From the NCBI GenBank assembly GCA_016286555.1, contig JAEETA010000005.1, forward strand, positions 49,502 to 113,501: DNA of 64,000 nt, read 5' to 3'. The position numbers and the translations under genes are program-made. This document shows, piece after piece, positions 8,299-17,241 of this stretch (position 1 is the stretch's first letter; each line of letters begins with the position of its first letter). This stretch comes from Lachnospiraceae bacterium (GTDB lineage: Bacteria; Bacillota; Clostridia; Lachnospirales; Lachnospiraceae). The notes under the pieces are model-generated. The model was not told the origin of the DNA. It made no database searches and was given only the letters and a program-made list of their open reading frames with translations.

Positions 8299-9301
8299 TG
8301 TCTGCGCCTACCTCCTTTACAAAGATTTCGTGCAGGGAGGGCTCCCGGAGATCGAAGCGTACCACGCAGATCCGGTTGTCCACCAGGACTTTCAGCAGAT
8401 CCAGGGCCTGGTCCTGACCGGTGACACGGATGTCATACTCGAACTCTTTCTCATTCAGAATGGTAACGCCCACCTGCTGCGCGTAAGCAGTGATGTCCTG
8501 CTCTGTCTTAAGACTCAGGTTAATGCGGCCGTAGCTCTTCTTGATCTCGTTGAGGTTGCCGGAGACAACGGCGCGGGATCTGTGGAGAATGGTGATATCG
8601 GTACAGAATTCCTCTACGGCAGGCATCTGATGGCTGGACATGATGATGGTCTTGCCGGCATCGATCTGCTCGTGGATAACGCTGCGGAGGATGTCGGAAT
8701 TCACGGGATCCAGACCGGAAAAGGGCTCATCCAGGATGAGAAGCTCCGGATCGGAGATCATGGCGATCATGAACTGGATCTTCTGCTGGTTACCCTTGGA
8801 CAGCTGGTCCGGGGTTTTGGGCTTTTCTTTTTTCTTGGCGGGAGTACCGCCGAAGGCGCGGGCCGGTGCCTTGCCCTCAGAAGTGCTTTCGGTGGCAGCA
8901 GGCTTCTCGGCTTCCGGTGCCTTGCCGGGGAAGATGTACTCCTCCACATTCAGGCGCTCTGCCCAATACTTGATCCGCTTTTCTGTCTCTGCGTCGGACA
9001 CACCGCGGAGCTTCGCAAAATAGCGGAGCTGGTCGATGATGGGGTACTTGGGATAGAGGCCGCGCTCCTCCGCGAGATACCCGATGTTGCAGGTGGTAAA
9101 GCTTAAGGGCTGTCCGTTCCACAGGACCTCCCCGCTGTCTTTCTCCAGCATATCCAGCATCATGCGGATGGTGGTGGTCTTGCCGGCACCGTTGGTGCCA
9201 AGCAAAGCGTAGACGCCGGGGCCGTCCATCTCGAAGCTGATGTGGTCCACCACGGTCTTCTCCCCGTATTTCTTACTCAAATCTCTGACAATCAGACTCA
9301 T
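8288..9301 (-). CDS. ABC transporter ATP-binding protein, NatA-like, with low-complexity insertion
   Basis: This 337-residue ATPase drives the two downstream permeases. Walker A GTNGAGKTT is at 35-43, the signature LSKGNQQK at 167-174, and Walker B LLILDEP at 187-193. The C-terminal domain of about 90 residues matches the NatA/DUF4162 type. Unusually, residues 125-166 form an insertion rich in Lys, Ala, Pro and Glu just before the signature. The normal family members are about 290-300 residues. GGAGGGATC precedes the ATG. It is the first gene of a three-gene operon. Confidence 0.9.
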   Translation of the reverse strand: MSLIVRDLSKKYGEKTVVDHISFEMDGPGVYALLGTNGAGKTTTIRMMLDMLEKDSGEVLWNGQPLSFTTCNIGYLAEERGLYPKYPIIDQLRYFAKLRGVSDAETEKRIKYWAERLNVEEYIFPGKAPEAEKPAATESTSEGKAPARAFGGTPAKKKEKPKTPDQLSKGNQQKIQFMIAMISDPELLILDEPFSGLDPVNSDILRSVIHEQIDAGKTIIMSSHQMPAVEEFCTDITILHRSRAVVSGNLNEIKKSYGRINLSLKTEQDITAYAQQVGVTILNEKEFEYDIRVTGQDQALDLLKVLVDNRICVVRFDLREPSLHEIFVKEVGADNED

Positions 9302-9387
9302 GATCCCTCCTTAAAACGCGACACATTCGTCAGGTGGAGTGCGGTTTCCACGGTAATCCGCTCACAGCACCGCCACAAACTGCCCCT

Positions 9388-9416
9388 ACTATAACACAGT
9401 TCCCATTTGCGGACAA
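9388..9416 (-). promoter_or_regulatory. Promoter of the NatA/NatB-like operon
   Basis: On the minus strand, TTGTCC (9411-9416) and TATAGT (9388-9393) are separated by 17 bases, about 85 bases upstream of the ATPase start. Confidence 0.6.
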
Positions 9417-9428
9417 GGACGCGGCATT

Positions 9429-9438
9429 GTGGTATACT
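9429..9438 (+). promoter_or_regulatory. Extended -10 promoter element for the rRNA methyltransferase cluster
   Basis: TGG-TATACT forms an extended -10 (TATACT at 9433-9438). No strong -35 is seen. It lies about 95 bases before the methyltransferase start. Confidence 0.45.
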
Positions 9439-9494
9439 GGTAAATCAGAGTATTTGCAGGTGCTTGATCGCGTGCGCACCGATACGCCGATTCT

Positions 9495-9518
9495 GAGAAT
9501 TCGCATACGCGAATTCTC
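9495..9518. promoter_or_regulatory. Perfect palindrome in the 5' leader of the methyltransferase gene
   Basis: GAGAATTCGC (9495-9504) and GCGAATTCTC (9509-9518) are exact complements around ATAC. The site lies between the probable promoter and the ribosome-binding site at about 9522. It could be an operator or a leader hairpin. Confidence 0.55.
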
Positions 9519-9533
9519 ATCACGGAGGAAAAA

Positions 9534-10961
9534 ATGGAGCTGCCCGTATCCTATACCAATCGCATGAAGGAACTCCTGGGGCCGGAGTGGGAAGCCTTTC
9601 TGGAGGGCTTTTCCGCGGAGGCCATGCACGGTCTGCGGACGAGAAGTGCTGCTCCGGAGGAACTGTTCCCGGAACGGCCTGACGCACTGCGTCCAGTGCC
9701 CTGGGCAAAGCGTGGATATTATTATCCCGAGGACCTGCAGCCCGGAAAGCATCCCCTGCACGAAGCGGGAGCCTACTATATCCAGGAACCCAGCGCCATG
9801 GTGTCTGCTACACTTCTGGCTCCGCAGCCCGGAGAGCGGGTGTTGGATCTGTGCGCCGCACCGGGAGGCAAGACCACTCAGATCGCAGCGGCCATGGAGG
9901 GACAGGGAATCCTCATCAGCAACGAGATCCATCCCGGACGGGCTGCCATTTTGTCCGAAAATGTGGAACGGATGGGCTATACCAATGTGATCGTCACCAA
10001 CGAATCCCCGGCGAAGCTGGCGGAGCGCTTCCCCCTTTCCTTTGATCGCATCTGTGTGGATGCCCCCTGCAGCGGTGAGGGCATGTTCCGCAAGAACCCG
10101 GAGGCGGTGAAGGAATGGTCCCCGGAGCAGGTGGGAGTCTGCGCCGCAAGGCAGGAGGAGATCCTGGAGGAAGCAGCGAAAATGCTGCGCCCCGGTGGAT
10201 ACCTTGTGTATTCCACCTGCACTTTTGCTCCCGAGGAGGATGAGGGCGTCATTGCCGGATTCCTGGCAAAGCATCCGGATTTTGAGGCGGGAGACAGTAC
10301 TGCGGTGAAAGCGGCGCTGCGACAGTGCGCGGCGGAAGATGCTCCCGGAGATGCCTTTGACGGAAAGCCTGCCTGGGGAGACGGAAATCCGGACCTTGCG
10401 AAGGGCGTCCGGATCTGGCCCCATCATTTGCCGGGCGAGGGGCATTTTGCCTTTCTGCTTCACCGCAAAGGAGATGCACCCGCCCAGGAAGGCGTACTGC
10501 AACCGGGCTGCGAAGTGCGCCTGTTGAAGGATTACCTGGAATTTGCAAAAACGACATTTGCGTCGGGAAGTACTCTTGCCGAAGAGGCGGAAGGCTTGTC
10601 CCGTGCCAAAGGGATCGCGGAAGGATATGTGCTCTTTGGGGACAGGCTCTGCCGGATCCCTGCGGGGACACCGGAACTGCGTGGCTTAAAAGTGCTGCGT
10701 CCCGGCCTGGTGCTGGGAAGCTTTAAGAAGGGGCGCTTCGAACCGGACCATGCCTTGTCTCACGCATTGCGTTCCGAAGACGTACTGCGGAGCGCGCATC
10801 TTTCCATGGAGGATGCGGCCCGGTTTCTGACGGGACTTACTTTCCCTGCAGAAGGTGAGAACGGCTGGACCCTGGTCTGTGCAGGGCAGGAACCCCTGGG
10901 CTGGGGAAAGGCTGCCGGCGGCACTCTGAAAAATCATTATCCCAGAGGACTCAGAAAATGA
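9534..10961 (+). CDS. RsmF/NOL1-NOP2-Sun family rRNA (cytosine-C5) methyltransferase
   Basis: This 475-residue enzyme transfers a methyl group from S-adenosylmethionine to C5 of a cytosine, probably in 16S rRNA. SAM motif I LDLCAAPGGKT is at 104-114, the PCSGEGMFRK motif at 178-187 and YSTCTF at 226-231, which contains the catalytic Cys229. The remaining C-terminal half of about 200 residues is consistent with the RsmF PUA-like extension rather than the shorter RsmB type. GGAGG precedes the ATG by 6 bases. The stop overlaps the start of the pseudouridine synthase (ATGA), linking two rRNA-modifying functions. Confidence 0.9.
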   Translation: MELPVSYTNRMKELLGPEWEAFLEGFSAEAMHGLRTRSAAPEELFPERPDALRPVPWAKRGYYYPEDLQPGKHPLHEAGAYYIQEPSAMVSATLLAPQPGERVLDLCAAPGGKTTQIAAAMEGQGILISNEIHPGRAAILSENVERMGYTNVIVTNESPAKLAERFPLSFDRICVDAPCSGEGMFRKNPEAVKEWSPEQVGVCAARQEEILEEAAKMLRPGGYLVYSTCTFAPEEDEGVIAGFLAKHPDFEAGDSTAVKAALRQCAAEDAPGDAFDGKPAWGDGNPDLAKGVRIWPHHLPGEGHFAFLLHRKGDAPAQEGVLQPGCEVRLLKDYLEFAKTTFASGSTLAEEAEGLSRAKGIAEGYVLFGDRLCRIPAGTPELRGLKVLRPGLVLGSFKKGRFEPDHALSHALRSEDVLRSAHLSMEDAARFLTGLTFPAEGENGWTLVCAGQEPLGWGKAAGGTLKNHYPRGLRK

Positions 10962-11665
10962 TGCGGATTCAGATCCTCTACGAGGACAAGGAAAAAATAG
11001 TCATCTACAAGCCTGCGGGCCTTGCCACCCAGAGTGCGAAGGTCTCTCAGGCAGATGCGGTGAGCGAGCTGAAAAACTACCTGAAGGGCGGTTATGTAGG
11101 CGTGGTTCACAGGCTGGATCAGCCCGTGGAGGGCGTGCTTCTTTTTGCCAAAACTCCTGCCGCTGCCAAAGCTTACTCCGCTGCTTTGCAGGAAGGGACC
11201 CTGAACAAGGAATATCTGGCAGTGTGTTATGGCAGTCCGTCAGTTTGGAAGGGTGGGCACACCCTTGTAGAATCCGTTTCGGACGGTTACCGCCTGACCA
11301 CATACCTGAGGAAGGAAAGCGGACCCAAGGGAGCGGCAGCCGTGGCAACCGCAGCCGACGACCCTGAAGGAAAGAAAAGCGTTCTGGAGATCACGGTACT
11401 GAAAAGCAGGGAGGACTGCACTCTTCTGCGAGTGAAGCTTCTGACGGGGCGTTTTCACCAGATCCGTGCACAACTTTCGGATGTGGGACTACCTCTTCTG
11501 GGAGATGAGAAATACGGTTCATCGGAGAGCAGAGAACTTTCCGCAAACTACGGAGTCCGCACCGTAGCATTGTGTGCGGACAGGCTGACGGTTCCCGGGA
11601 AAGACGGGAACCCGGAAAGAGAGATTGAGATCAAACCGAATGGGACAGCTTTCACAATCTTTTAA
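10958..11665 (+). CDS. RluA-family RNA pseudouridine synthase
   Basis: This 235-residue enzyme isomerises uridine to pseudouridine in rRNA or tRNA. The family motif is VVHRLDQPVEGVLLFAKT, in which the Asp of HRLD is the catalytic residue. GRFHQIRAQLSDVGLPLLGD near residues 165-185 is the second conserved RluA motif. There is no N-terminal S4 domain, so this is a short RluA-type protein. It overlaps both neighbours and is translationally coupled to the upstream methyltransferase. The exact target position cannot be deduced. Confidence 0.9.
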   Translation: MMRIQILYEDKEKIVIYKPAGLATQSAKVSQADAVSELKNYLKGGYVGVVHRLDQPVEGVLLFAKTPAAAKAYSAALQEGTLNKEYLAVCYGSPSVWKGGHTLVESVSDGYRLTTYLRKESGPKGAAAVATAADDPEGKKSVLEITVLKSREDCTLLRVKLLTGRFHQIRAQLSDVGLPLLGDEKYGSSESRELSANYGVRTVALCADRLTVPGKDGNPEREIEIKPNGTAFTIF

Positions 11666-13259
11666 AAACTGCAAAAAGGATCCCGTGAATGTCTTCTGCA
11701 TTCTGTGGATGAGCCTGTACCTGGTGGCTGTGACCGTCGCCGAGACCCTGTACCTTACGGACGGCTATGGCCGTGCGGGAACGGACAAGTCGGAGTTCTA
11801 TACCCGGGCCACCCTGGTCTTTTTCGCCGGGATGGTGATCCCGCTGGCGGCATGGCTCATGCGTATCACCGGCAGGAGAGCAGGGGGACGTGCGCAGAAA
11901 AAAGCCGGATCCGGCATCCTGAAAAAATATGACGTCACTGTCGCAGAGATCGCGGCTGCGTTCTGGGTCCTTTGGCTGCTTCTGAGCTACCTCTTTTCCG
12001 ATTACAGGGATGTGGCACTTTGGGGCACCAGGGGCTGGTTTATGGGGCTGCTGCCGGAGCTTATGGGCGTGGCGGTATTTTTCCTTTTTGACAGAGTCTG
12101 GAAGGGACCGAAGTGGGTACCGCTCCTGGCTATGGCGGGCCTTGCGGCAAATGCTTTCATGGGCATCGCGGACCGCTTCGGCGCAGGGCTGGTGGCCCCG
12201 GGAAAACCGGACAAGCTTGGCACCATCGGGAACATGAACTGGTATTGCGGCTATCTGGTGTTGCTGCTCTTCGTCCCTGCGGTGCTGCTGCTTTTGCGGG
12301 AGCGGGAGCAGACAGTATTGACCGCTCTGTGGGCGGTGCTGACGGTGCTTTCCTTTGGTGCCCTGATGATCCAGGGAAGCGCCAGCGGCGTGCTGGCTCT
12401 GGGAGCGGGAATGTTCGGACTCTGGGCCCTGGCCTGCAACCGGATTCCCCGCATGCGCCGCTTTGCGGAAGTACTGTGCCTCTTTTTCCTGGCATCTACG
12501 CTGCTGTATGTGGCCTGCAGCCTGGGAGCACGATTGGATTTTTCCGATACCTTTGTGAAGCTCTGGACCGCGACACCCGTGGGACCTGTGGGGCTTTTGC
12601 TGTCAGGCATCTTATGGCTGTGCCTCTTTTTCGCTGAGCAACGGGAAAAACAGCAGGGGGAAGCTGCTCCTGCCGGAAATGAATGGCTCCCTAAGGATCG
12701 CTTTGGCAGGATCTCTACGATTTTGTTTTATTTGGGGTTGGGAATTTGTGCCGTTTGTGTCATAATCTACGGCATCTACGTAATGCGCTTTGAAATGAGT
12801 CCCGGCTGGGGCAGCAATCGGGGCGCCACCTGGTTTGTGGGATTGCAGCTTTTCCTGCGGGGAGAGCCTCTGCGGCAGATCTTCGGCGCCGGTCCCGATG
12901 CGTTTTATGCGTACCTCACCGGCGGAGACTGGGAATGGCTGGCGGATTTTTCCGGCGAGGTCTTTTCCAATCTGCGGCTCACCAACGCCCATAATGAATA
13001 TCTGACACTGCTGGTAAATACCGGACTCCCGGGAATGCTGAGTGCCGCATTCTGGATGGGCAGCAGCATTTTCCGCTTCCTGCGGTCCGGAAAGAAAGGG
13101 AATGTGGGAGCGGCTGCCTGCGCAGTCTGTCTGTTGGCTTACACCGCCAACGGGATGGTAAGCTTCCGCACGGCTCTGACCCTGCCCATCATGTATCTGC
13201 TGCTGGGTCTGGGAGAGTATTATCTGAGAGAGGAACAAACATGCACGAGCTTCGAGTGA
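11640..13259 (+). CDS. O-antigen ligase/polymerase-like membrane protein (Wzy_C type)
   Basis: This protein of about 539 residues has roughly ten to twelve hydrophobic segments. Near the C-terminus is NAHNEYLTLLVNTGLPGM, the HNxxL...GxxG signature of the WaaL/Wzy_C family of ligases and polymerases acting on the outer membrane leaflet. A TTG at 11625 is an alternative start with a GGAAAGAG sequence upstream, so the N-terminus is uncertain. It overlaps the pseudouridine synthase by 26 bases and the J-domain protein by 19. A role in transferring or polymerising a surface glycan is inferred from the family; no polysaccharide cluster is adjacent. Confidence 0.75.
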   Translation: MGQLSQSFKNCKKDPVNVFCILWMSLYLVAVTVAETLYLTDGYGRAGTDKSEFYTRATLVFFAGMVIPLAAWLMRITGRRAGGRAQKKAGSGILKKYDVTVAEIAAAFWVLWLLLSYLFSDYRDVALWGTRGWFMGLLPELMGVAVFFLFDRVWKGPKWVPLLAMAGLAANAFMGIADRFGAGLVAPGKPDKLGTIGNMNWYCGYLVLLLFVPAVLLLLREREQTVLTALWAVLTVLSFGALMIQGSASGVLALGAGMFGLWALACNRIPRMRRFAEVLCLFFLASTLLYVACSLGARLDFSDTFVKLWTATPVGPVGLLLSGILWLCLFFAEQREKQQGEAAPAGNEWLPKDRFGRISTILFYLGLGICAVCVIIYGIYVMRFEMSPGWGSNRGATWFVGLQLFLRGEPLRQIFGAGPDAFYAYLTGGDWEWLADFSGEVFSNLRLTNAHNEYLTLLVNTGLPGMLSAAFWMGSSIFRFLRSGKKGNVGAAACAVCLLAYTANGMVSFRTALTLPIMYLLLGLGEYYLREEQTCTSFE

Positions 13260-14122
13260 TCAAAGTGGCGGAGCTGCGGAGCAGGCTGGGGGTGATCCCG
13301 GTGAAACTCCTGGTATCCTGCCTGCTTCTCATAGGGTTTGATATTCTCCTGCTGGGGAAAGGCTGGACCACGGATTCCCTGCTGGCCTACATGCAGGAGA
13401 ATCTTTCGACGCAGGGGATCGCTCTGGTGATCTTCTACGGTGTGGTCAGCTATCTGTATTTTTTCATTCGTCTGATGCACCACTGGATCCTGGGCATCGC
13501 CGCAGGGATTCTGGTGGCGGTGCTGATGTGGAACTACCGGGATCACATGCAGGGACAGACCCTGCTCATCGCCCTGGGCATCATGCTTTTCGGCGGGCCG
13601 GTGCTGGACCTGATGAATTTCCTGCGGTATCGCTCCTTACGCAGAAAGGTGATCCGGGAGAGCGACAGGAGGTACGGCTATGACCGGGAGGAGGATGACT
13701 CCTACGGCAGAGGCTACGAAAGCGGTTTTGACAGCGGATTCGAGCGCGGCCGAATGTCTGCCCGGCAGGACAGACGAGAGCGTTATATAGACAGCGCTTA
13801 CGACGAGGATGACCGTTATCTGCAGGATCGCCGCGGCTACGGAGAAGAAGATTACGACGAGGACGACCGATACATCGAGGACCGGTACTACGAGGACTAC
13901 GACGAGGATCCCGAGGAGGATTACGACGAAGCCCCCGCTTACGAGCAGCGGCGCGGCGGCAGCGATCCCGGCGGATTTTTCCGGGGCTGTTCCGATGAAG
14001 CCTCCATCAAGCGCCGGTACCGGGAGCTGTGCAAGGTGTATCACCCCGACGGCGGAAACGGATCGGAGGAAATCTTCGAGGAGATCGGTGAGCAGTACAG
14101 GGCTCTGACGGGAACCCGATAA
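13241..14122 (+). CDS. Membrane protein with acidic linker and C-terminal J domain
   Basis: This 293-residue protein starts with about three hydrophobic segments (roughly residues 20-130). A highly acidic Asp/Glu/Tyr/Arg-rich linker follows at about 145-240. The C-terminus is a J-domain-like element: SIKRRYRELCKVYHPDGGNG, with the HPD triad needed to stimulate DnaK, then EEIFEEIGEQYRAL. The J domain is normally N-terminal in DnaJ; here it is at the C-terminus, as in DjlA-like and various membrane J proteins. It probably recruits DnaK to the membrane. AGGAACAAAC precedes the ATG inside the previous gene. Confidence 0.75.
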   Translation: MHELRVIKVAELRSRLGVIPVKLLVSCLLLIGFDILLLGKGWTTDSLLAYMQENLSTQGIALVIFYGVVSYLYFFIRLMHHWILGIAAGILVAVLMWNYRDHMQGQTLLIALGIMLFGGPVLDLMNFLRYRSLRRKVIRESDRRYGYDREEDDSYGRGYESGFDSGFERGRMSARQDRRERYIDSAYDEDDRYLQDRRGYGEEDYDEDDRYIEDRYYEDYDEDPEEDYDEAPAYEQRRGGSDPGGFFRGCSDEASIKRRYRELCKVYHPDGGNGSEEIFEEIGEQYRALTGTR

Positions 14123-14146
14123 AAGCCTGAAAACGGCGGTTTTTCT

Positions 14147-14175
14147 TTGACGAAAGCGCCCGAAAATATTATAAT
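14147..14175 (+). promoter_or_regulatory. Promoter of metG
   Basis: TTGACG (14147-14152) and a perfect TATAAT (14170-14175) are separated by 17 bases. The leader is only about 57 bases, too short for a T-box. Confidence 0.85.
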
Positions 14176-14239
14176 AGTAAGATACTAGTGTGAATTCTGA
14201 GGATAAACCATGATCCGGTTTATCGGATGGGAGGAGTTT

Positions 14240-16282
14240 ATGGAAAACAAAGGACCTTATTATCTGACTACGGCCATTGCCTATACCTCCGGCAAGCCCC
14301 ACATCGGGAACTGCTACGAGATCGTATTGGCAGACTGTGTCGCAAGATACAAGAGAGCGGACGGCTACGATGTCCGTTTCCAGACCGGAAGTGACGAGCA
14401 CGGCCAGAAGATCGAGACCCGTGCCATCGAGGAGGGCGTGAGCCCCAGAGAGTTCGTGGATGCTACCGCAGGCGTGATCAAGTATCTCTGCGATCTGCTG
14501 AACACTTCCTACGACCGTTTCATCCGCACCACGGATGCGGATCATGAGCGCCAGGTCCAGAAGATCTTCAAGAAATTCTACGATCAGGGCGACATCTACA
14601 AGGGAGCATACGAAGGCCCCTACTGTACCGAGTGTGAAGCCTTCTACACTCCTTCCCAGCTGACGGAGGATGGGAAGTGCCCCATCTGCGGCGGTGACGT
14701 GCATCCCGAGAAGGAAGAAGCATATTTCTTCAAGATGAGCAATTATGCAGACCGCCTCATCGATTACATCAACACTCACCCCGAGTTCATTCAGCCCGTC
14801 TCCCGGAAAAATGAGATGATGAACAATTTCCTGCTGCCCGGTCTGCAGGATCTGTGCGTCTCCAGAACCTCTTTCAAGTGGGGTATCCCCGTGGACTTCG
14901 ATCCCAATCATGTGGTCTACGTGTGGCTGGATGCGCTGAGCAACTACATCACCGGCCTGGGATATGATGCGGAGGGCAATTCCGACGACCTGTACAAGAA
15001 GTACTGGCCCGCTGATCTGCACCTCATCGGTAAGGACATCATCCGCTTCCATACCATCTACTGGCCGATTTTCCTCATGGCACTGGGCGAGCCTCTGCCC
15101 AAGCAGATCTTCGGCCATCCCTGGCTGCTGCAGGGCGGTGAGAAGATGAGCAAGAGCAAGGGCAACGTGATCTATGCGGACGACCTTGTAAATATCTTCG
15201 GCGTGGATGCCACCAGATATTTCGTGGTCCACGAGATGCCTTATGAAAATGACGGTGTCATCACCTGGGAGCTGCTGGTGGAGCGAATCAACGCCGACCT
15301 GGCAAACACTCTGGGGAACCTGGTGAACCGTACCATCTCCATGAGCAACAAGTACTTCGGCGGCGAAGTGAGAAACGCCGGCGTCTCCGAGCCTGTGGAT
15401 GAGGATCTGAAGGCTGTGGTCTGCGGTGCTTACGACAAGGTGGAGAAGCACATGGACGAGCTCCGTGTGGCGGACGCACTCAGCGAGATCTTTGCAGTCT
15501 TCAAGAGACTGAACAAGTATATCGACGAGACGGAGCCCTGGGCTCTGGCAAAGGACGAGGCAAAGAAGGATCGTCTGGCTACCGTTCTGTACAACCTGAC
15601 GGAGGGCATCACCATCGGTGCATCCCTGCTGGCTCCTTTCCTTCCCGACACCGGAAAGCGCATTGCGGAGCAGCTGAACACCGAACTTCGTGACTTCGCA
15701 CAGGTGAAGGAGTTCGGTCTCTATCCCGGCGGCAATCATGTGACGGATGCTCCCGAGATCCTGTTCGCAAGACTGGACAAGGATGAGATCCTGGCCAAGG
15801 CCGAGGAGGTTAAGACACGCCAGAGAGAAGAGTTCCTGGCACATCAGAAGAAGGCAAGAGAAAACCTGGTGAAGGCAGGCCGTATGTCCGCTGAGGAAGC
15901 AGCAGCCCTGGAGGCACAGGAGAATCCCGTGCAGGGTATCGACACCCTGGCAAAGCCGGAGATTGAGTACGACGATTTTGCAAAGCTTCAGTTCCGCGTA
16001 GGAAAGATCCTTTCCTGTGAGGCGGTTCCGAAGTCCAAGAAGCTTCTTTGCAGTCAGGTACAGGTGGGCAGCGAAGTGAAGCAGATCGTTTCCGGCATCC
16101 GTGCTTCCTACACACCCGAGGAGATGGTGGGCAAGCAGGTGATGGTGCTGACGAACCTGAAGCCCGCGAAGCTGGCAGGTGTGCTGAGCGAAGGCATGCT
16201 GCTGTGTGCTGAGGATGCGGAAGGAAAACTGGCACTCGTGTCACCTGAGAAGGATATGCCTTCCGGCGCTGAGATCTGCTGA
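14240..16282 (+). CDS. metG: Methionyl-tRNA synthetase
   Basis: This enzyme of about 680 residues charges tRNA-Met. The HIGH-type motif HIGN is at 21-24, and KMSKS is at 302-306. The C-terminal EMAP/Trbp111-like tRNA-binding domain starts near 575 (DFAKLQFRVGKILSCE). The CxxC pairs CTEC and CPIC indicate the zinc-containing connective peptide. The ATG at 14240 is chosen over the upstream in-frame 14210 because GGGAGGAG precedes it at ideal spacing. It has its own strong promoter and heads a group with the lipase-like and acetyltransferase genes. Confidence 0.97.
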   Translation: MENKGPYYLTTAIAYTSGKPHIGNCYEIVLADCVARYKRADGYDVRFQTGSDEHGQKIETRAIEEGVSPREFVDATAGVIKYLCDLLNTSYDRFIRTTDADHERQVQKIFKKFYDQGDIYKGAYEGPYCTECEAFYTPSQLTEDGKCPICGGDVHPEKEEAYFFKMSNYADRLIDYINTHPEFIQPVSRKNEMMNNFLLPGLQDLCVSRTSFKWGIPVDFDPNHVVYVWLDALSNYITGLGYDAEGNSDDLYKKYWPADLHLIGKDIIRFHTIYWPIFLMALGEPLPKQIFGHPWLLQGGEKMSKSKGNVIYADDLVNIFGVDATRYFVVHEMPYENDGVITWELLVERINADLANTLGNLVNRTISMSNKYFGGEVRNAGVSEPVDEDLKAVVCGAYDKVEKHMDELRVADALSEIFAVFKRLNKYIDETEPWALAKDEAKKDRLATVLYNLTEGITIGASLLAPFLPDTGKRIAEQLNTELRDFAQVKEFGLYPGGNHVTDAPEILFARLDKDEILAKAEEVKTRQREEFLAHQKKARENLVKAGRMSAEEAAALEAQENPVQGIDTLAKPEIEYDDFAKLQFRVGKILSCEAVPKSKKLLCSQVQVGSEVKQIVSGIRASYTPEEMVGKQVMVLTNLKPAKLAGVLSEGMLLCAEDAEGKLALVSPEKDMPSGAEIC

Positions 16283-16311
16283 TAAAACAATACCAACAGG
16301 AGGACGCAGCT

Positions 16312-17241
16312 ATGCAGAGAGAGGATTTCTTTTACGAATCCCGTGACGGAGAGAACAAGATCCATGCAGTCCGGTGGACGCCGGATGAGGGCGAGGTAAA
16401 GGGTATTTTCCAGATCGTTCACGGCATGGCGGAATACATCGACCGCTACGAGGATCTGGCTGCGTTCATGACGCAAAAGGGCTGGGTGGTCATCGGTGAC
16501 GACCATCTGGGCCACGGAAAGTCCATTCCCGTGGGCGGGACTCCCGGCTATTTTTGCAAAGTGGATCCCGCCACGGTGGTGGTGCGCGACGTGCACCGTT
16601 TAAAGAAGCTGACCCAGGAGATGTATCCCGGGGTACCCATCGTTCTGCTGGGGCACAGCATGGGTTCCTTCATCGCAAGGAACTATATCTACCGCTACGG
16701 CACCGGCATCCAGGCGGCCATCATCATGGGTACGGGCATGCAGCCGCAGGGCCTTATCAAGGTTTCGAAGGCCATGGTGGCGATCCAGAAGCTGTTCCTG
16801 GGAGAAAAGCATGTGGCCAGAGCCCTGAACAATGTGGGCTTCGGCTCCTACAACAAACGGATCGAGAATCCCCGCACCGATTTTGACTGGCTCAGCGTCA
16901 ATCAGAAAAACGTGGACAAGTACATGATGGATCCCCTCTGCGGATTCGTCTTTACCCTGAACGGATTCAAAACCCTGTTTGAACTCATCGACAGGCTCTA
17001 TGACAAGGAAAACCTGGCGAAAGTGCCCAAGGATCTGCCCCTTCTGTATGTATCCGGAGCGGAGGATCCCGTGGGTGATTACGGCAAGGGACCGGAACTC
17101 GCCATGGAATCCCTGAAGGCAATGGGCGTGAAGGATATGACTCTGAAGATCTATCCCGGCGACCGCCACGAGATCCTGAACGAGGATGATAAGGAAACAG
17201 TGAAAGAGGATTTGTATCAATGGATCATGAGCAAGGTGTGA
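16312..17241 (+). CDS. Alpha/beta hydrolase, lysophospholipase/monoacylglycerol-lipase-like
   Basis: This 309-residue serine hydrolase has the nucleophile elbow LLGHSMGSF with Ser116. The likely acid is the Asp in SGAEDPVGD and the likely base is the His in GDRHEILNE. An early HGMAEYIDRY motif and DHLGHGKS are typical of the Serine aminopeptidase S33 / lysophospholipase L2-PldB group. No signal peptide is visible, so it acts in the cytoplasm or at the inner membrane face. AGGAGG precedes the ATG. The following acetyltransferase overlaps its end by 22 bases. Confidence 0.88.
   Translation: MQREDFFYESRDGENKIHAVRWTPDEGEVKGIFQIVHGMAEYIDRYEDLAAFMTQKGWVVIGDDHLGHGKSIPVGGTPGYFCKVDPATVVVRDVHRLKKLTQEMYPGVPIVLLGHSMGSFIARNYIYRYGTGIQAAIIMGTGMQPQGLIKVSKAMVAIQKLFLGEKHVARALNNVGFGSYNKRIENPRTDFDWLSVNQKNVDKYMMDPLCGFVFTLNGFKTLFELIDRLYDKENLAKVPKDLPLLYVSGAEDPVGDYGKGPELAMESLKAMGVKDMTLKIYPGDRHEILNEDDKETVKEDLYQWIMSKV

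Noticed and set aside
14123..14239. Possible T-box before metG
   Set aside because: The leader after the promoter is about 57 bases and has neither a T-box sequence nor a terminator hairpin.
13637..15844. Long minus-strand open frame opposite the J-domain protein and metG
   Set aside because: It crosses the metG promoter and overlaps two real genes; no start signal or domain.
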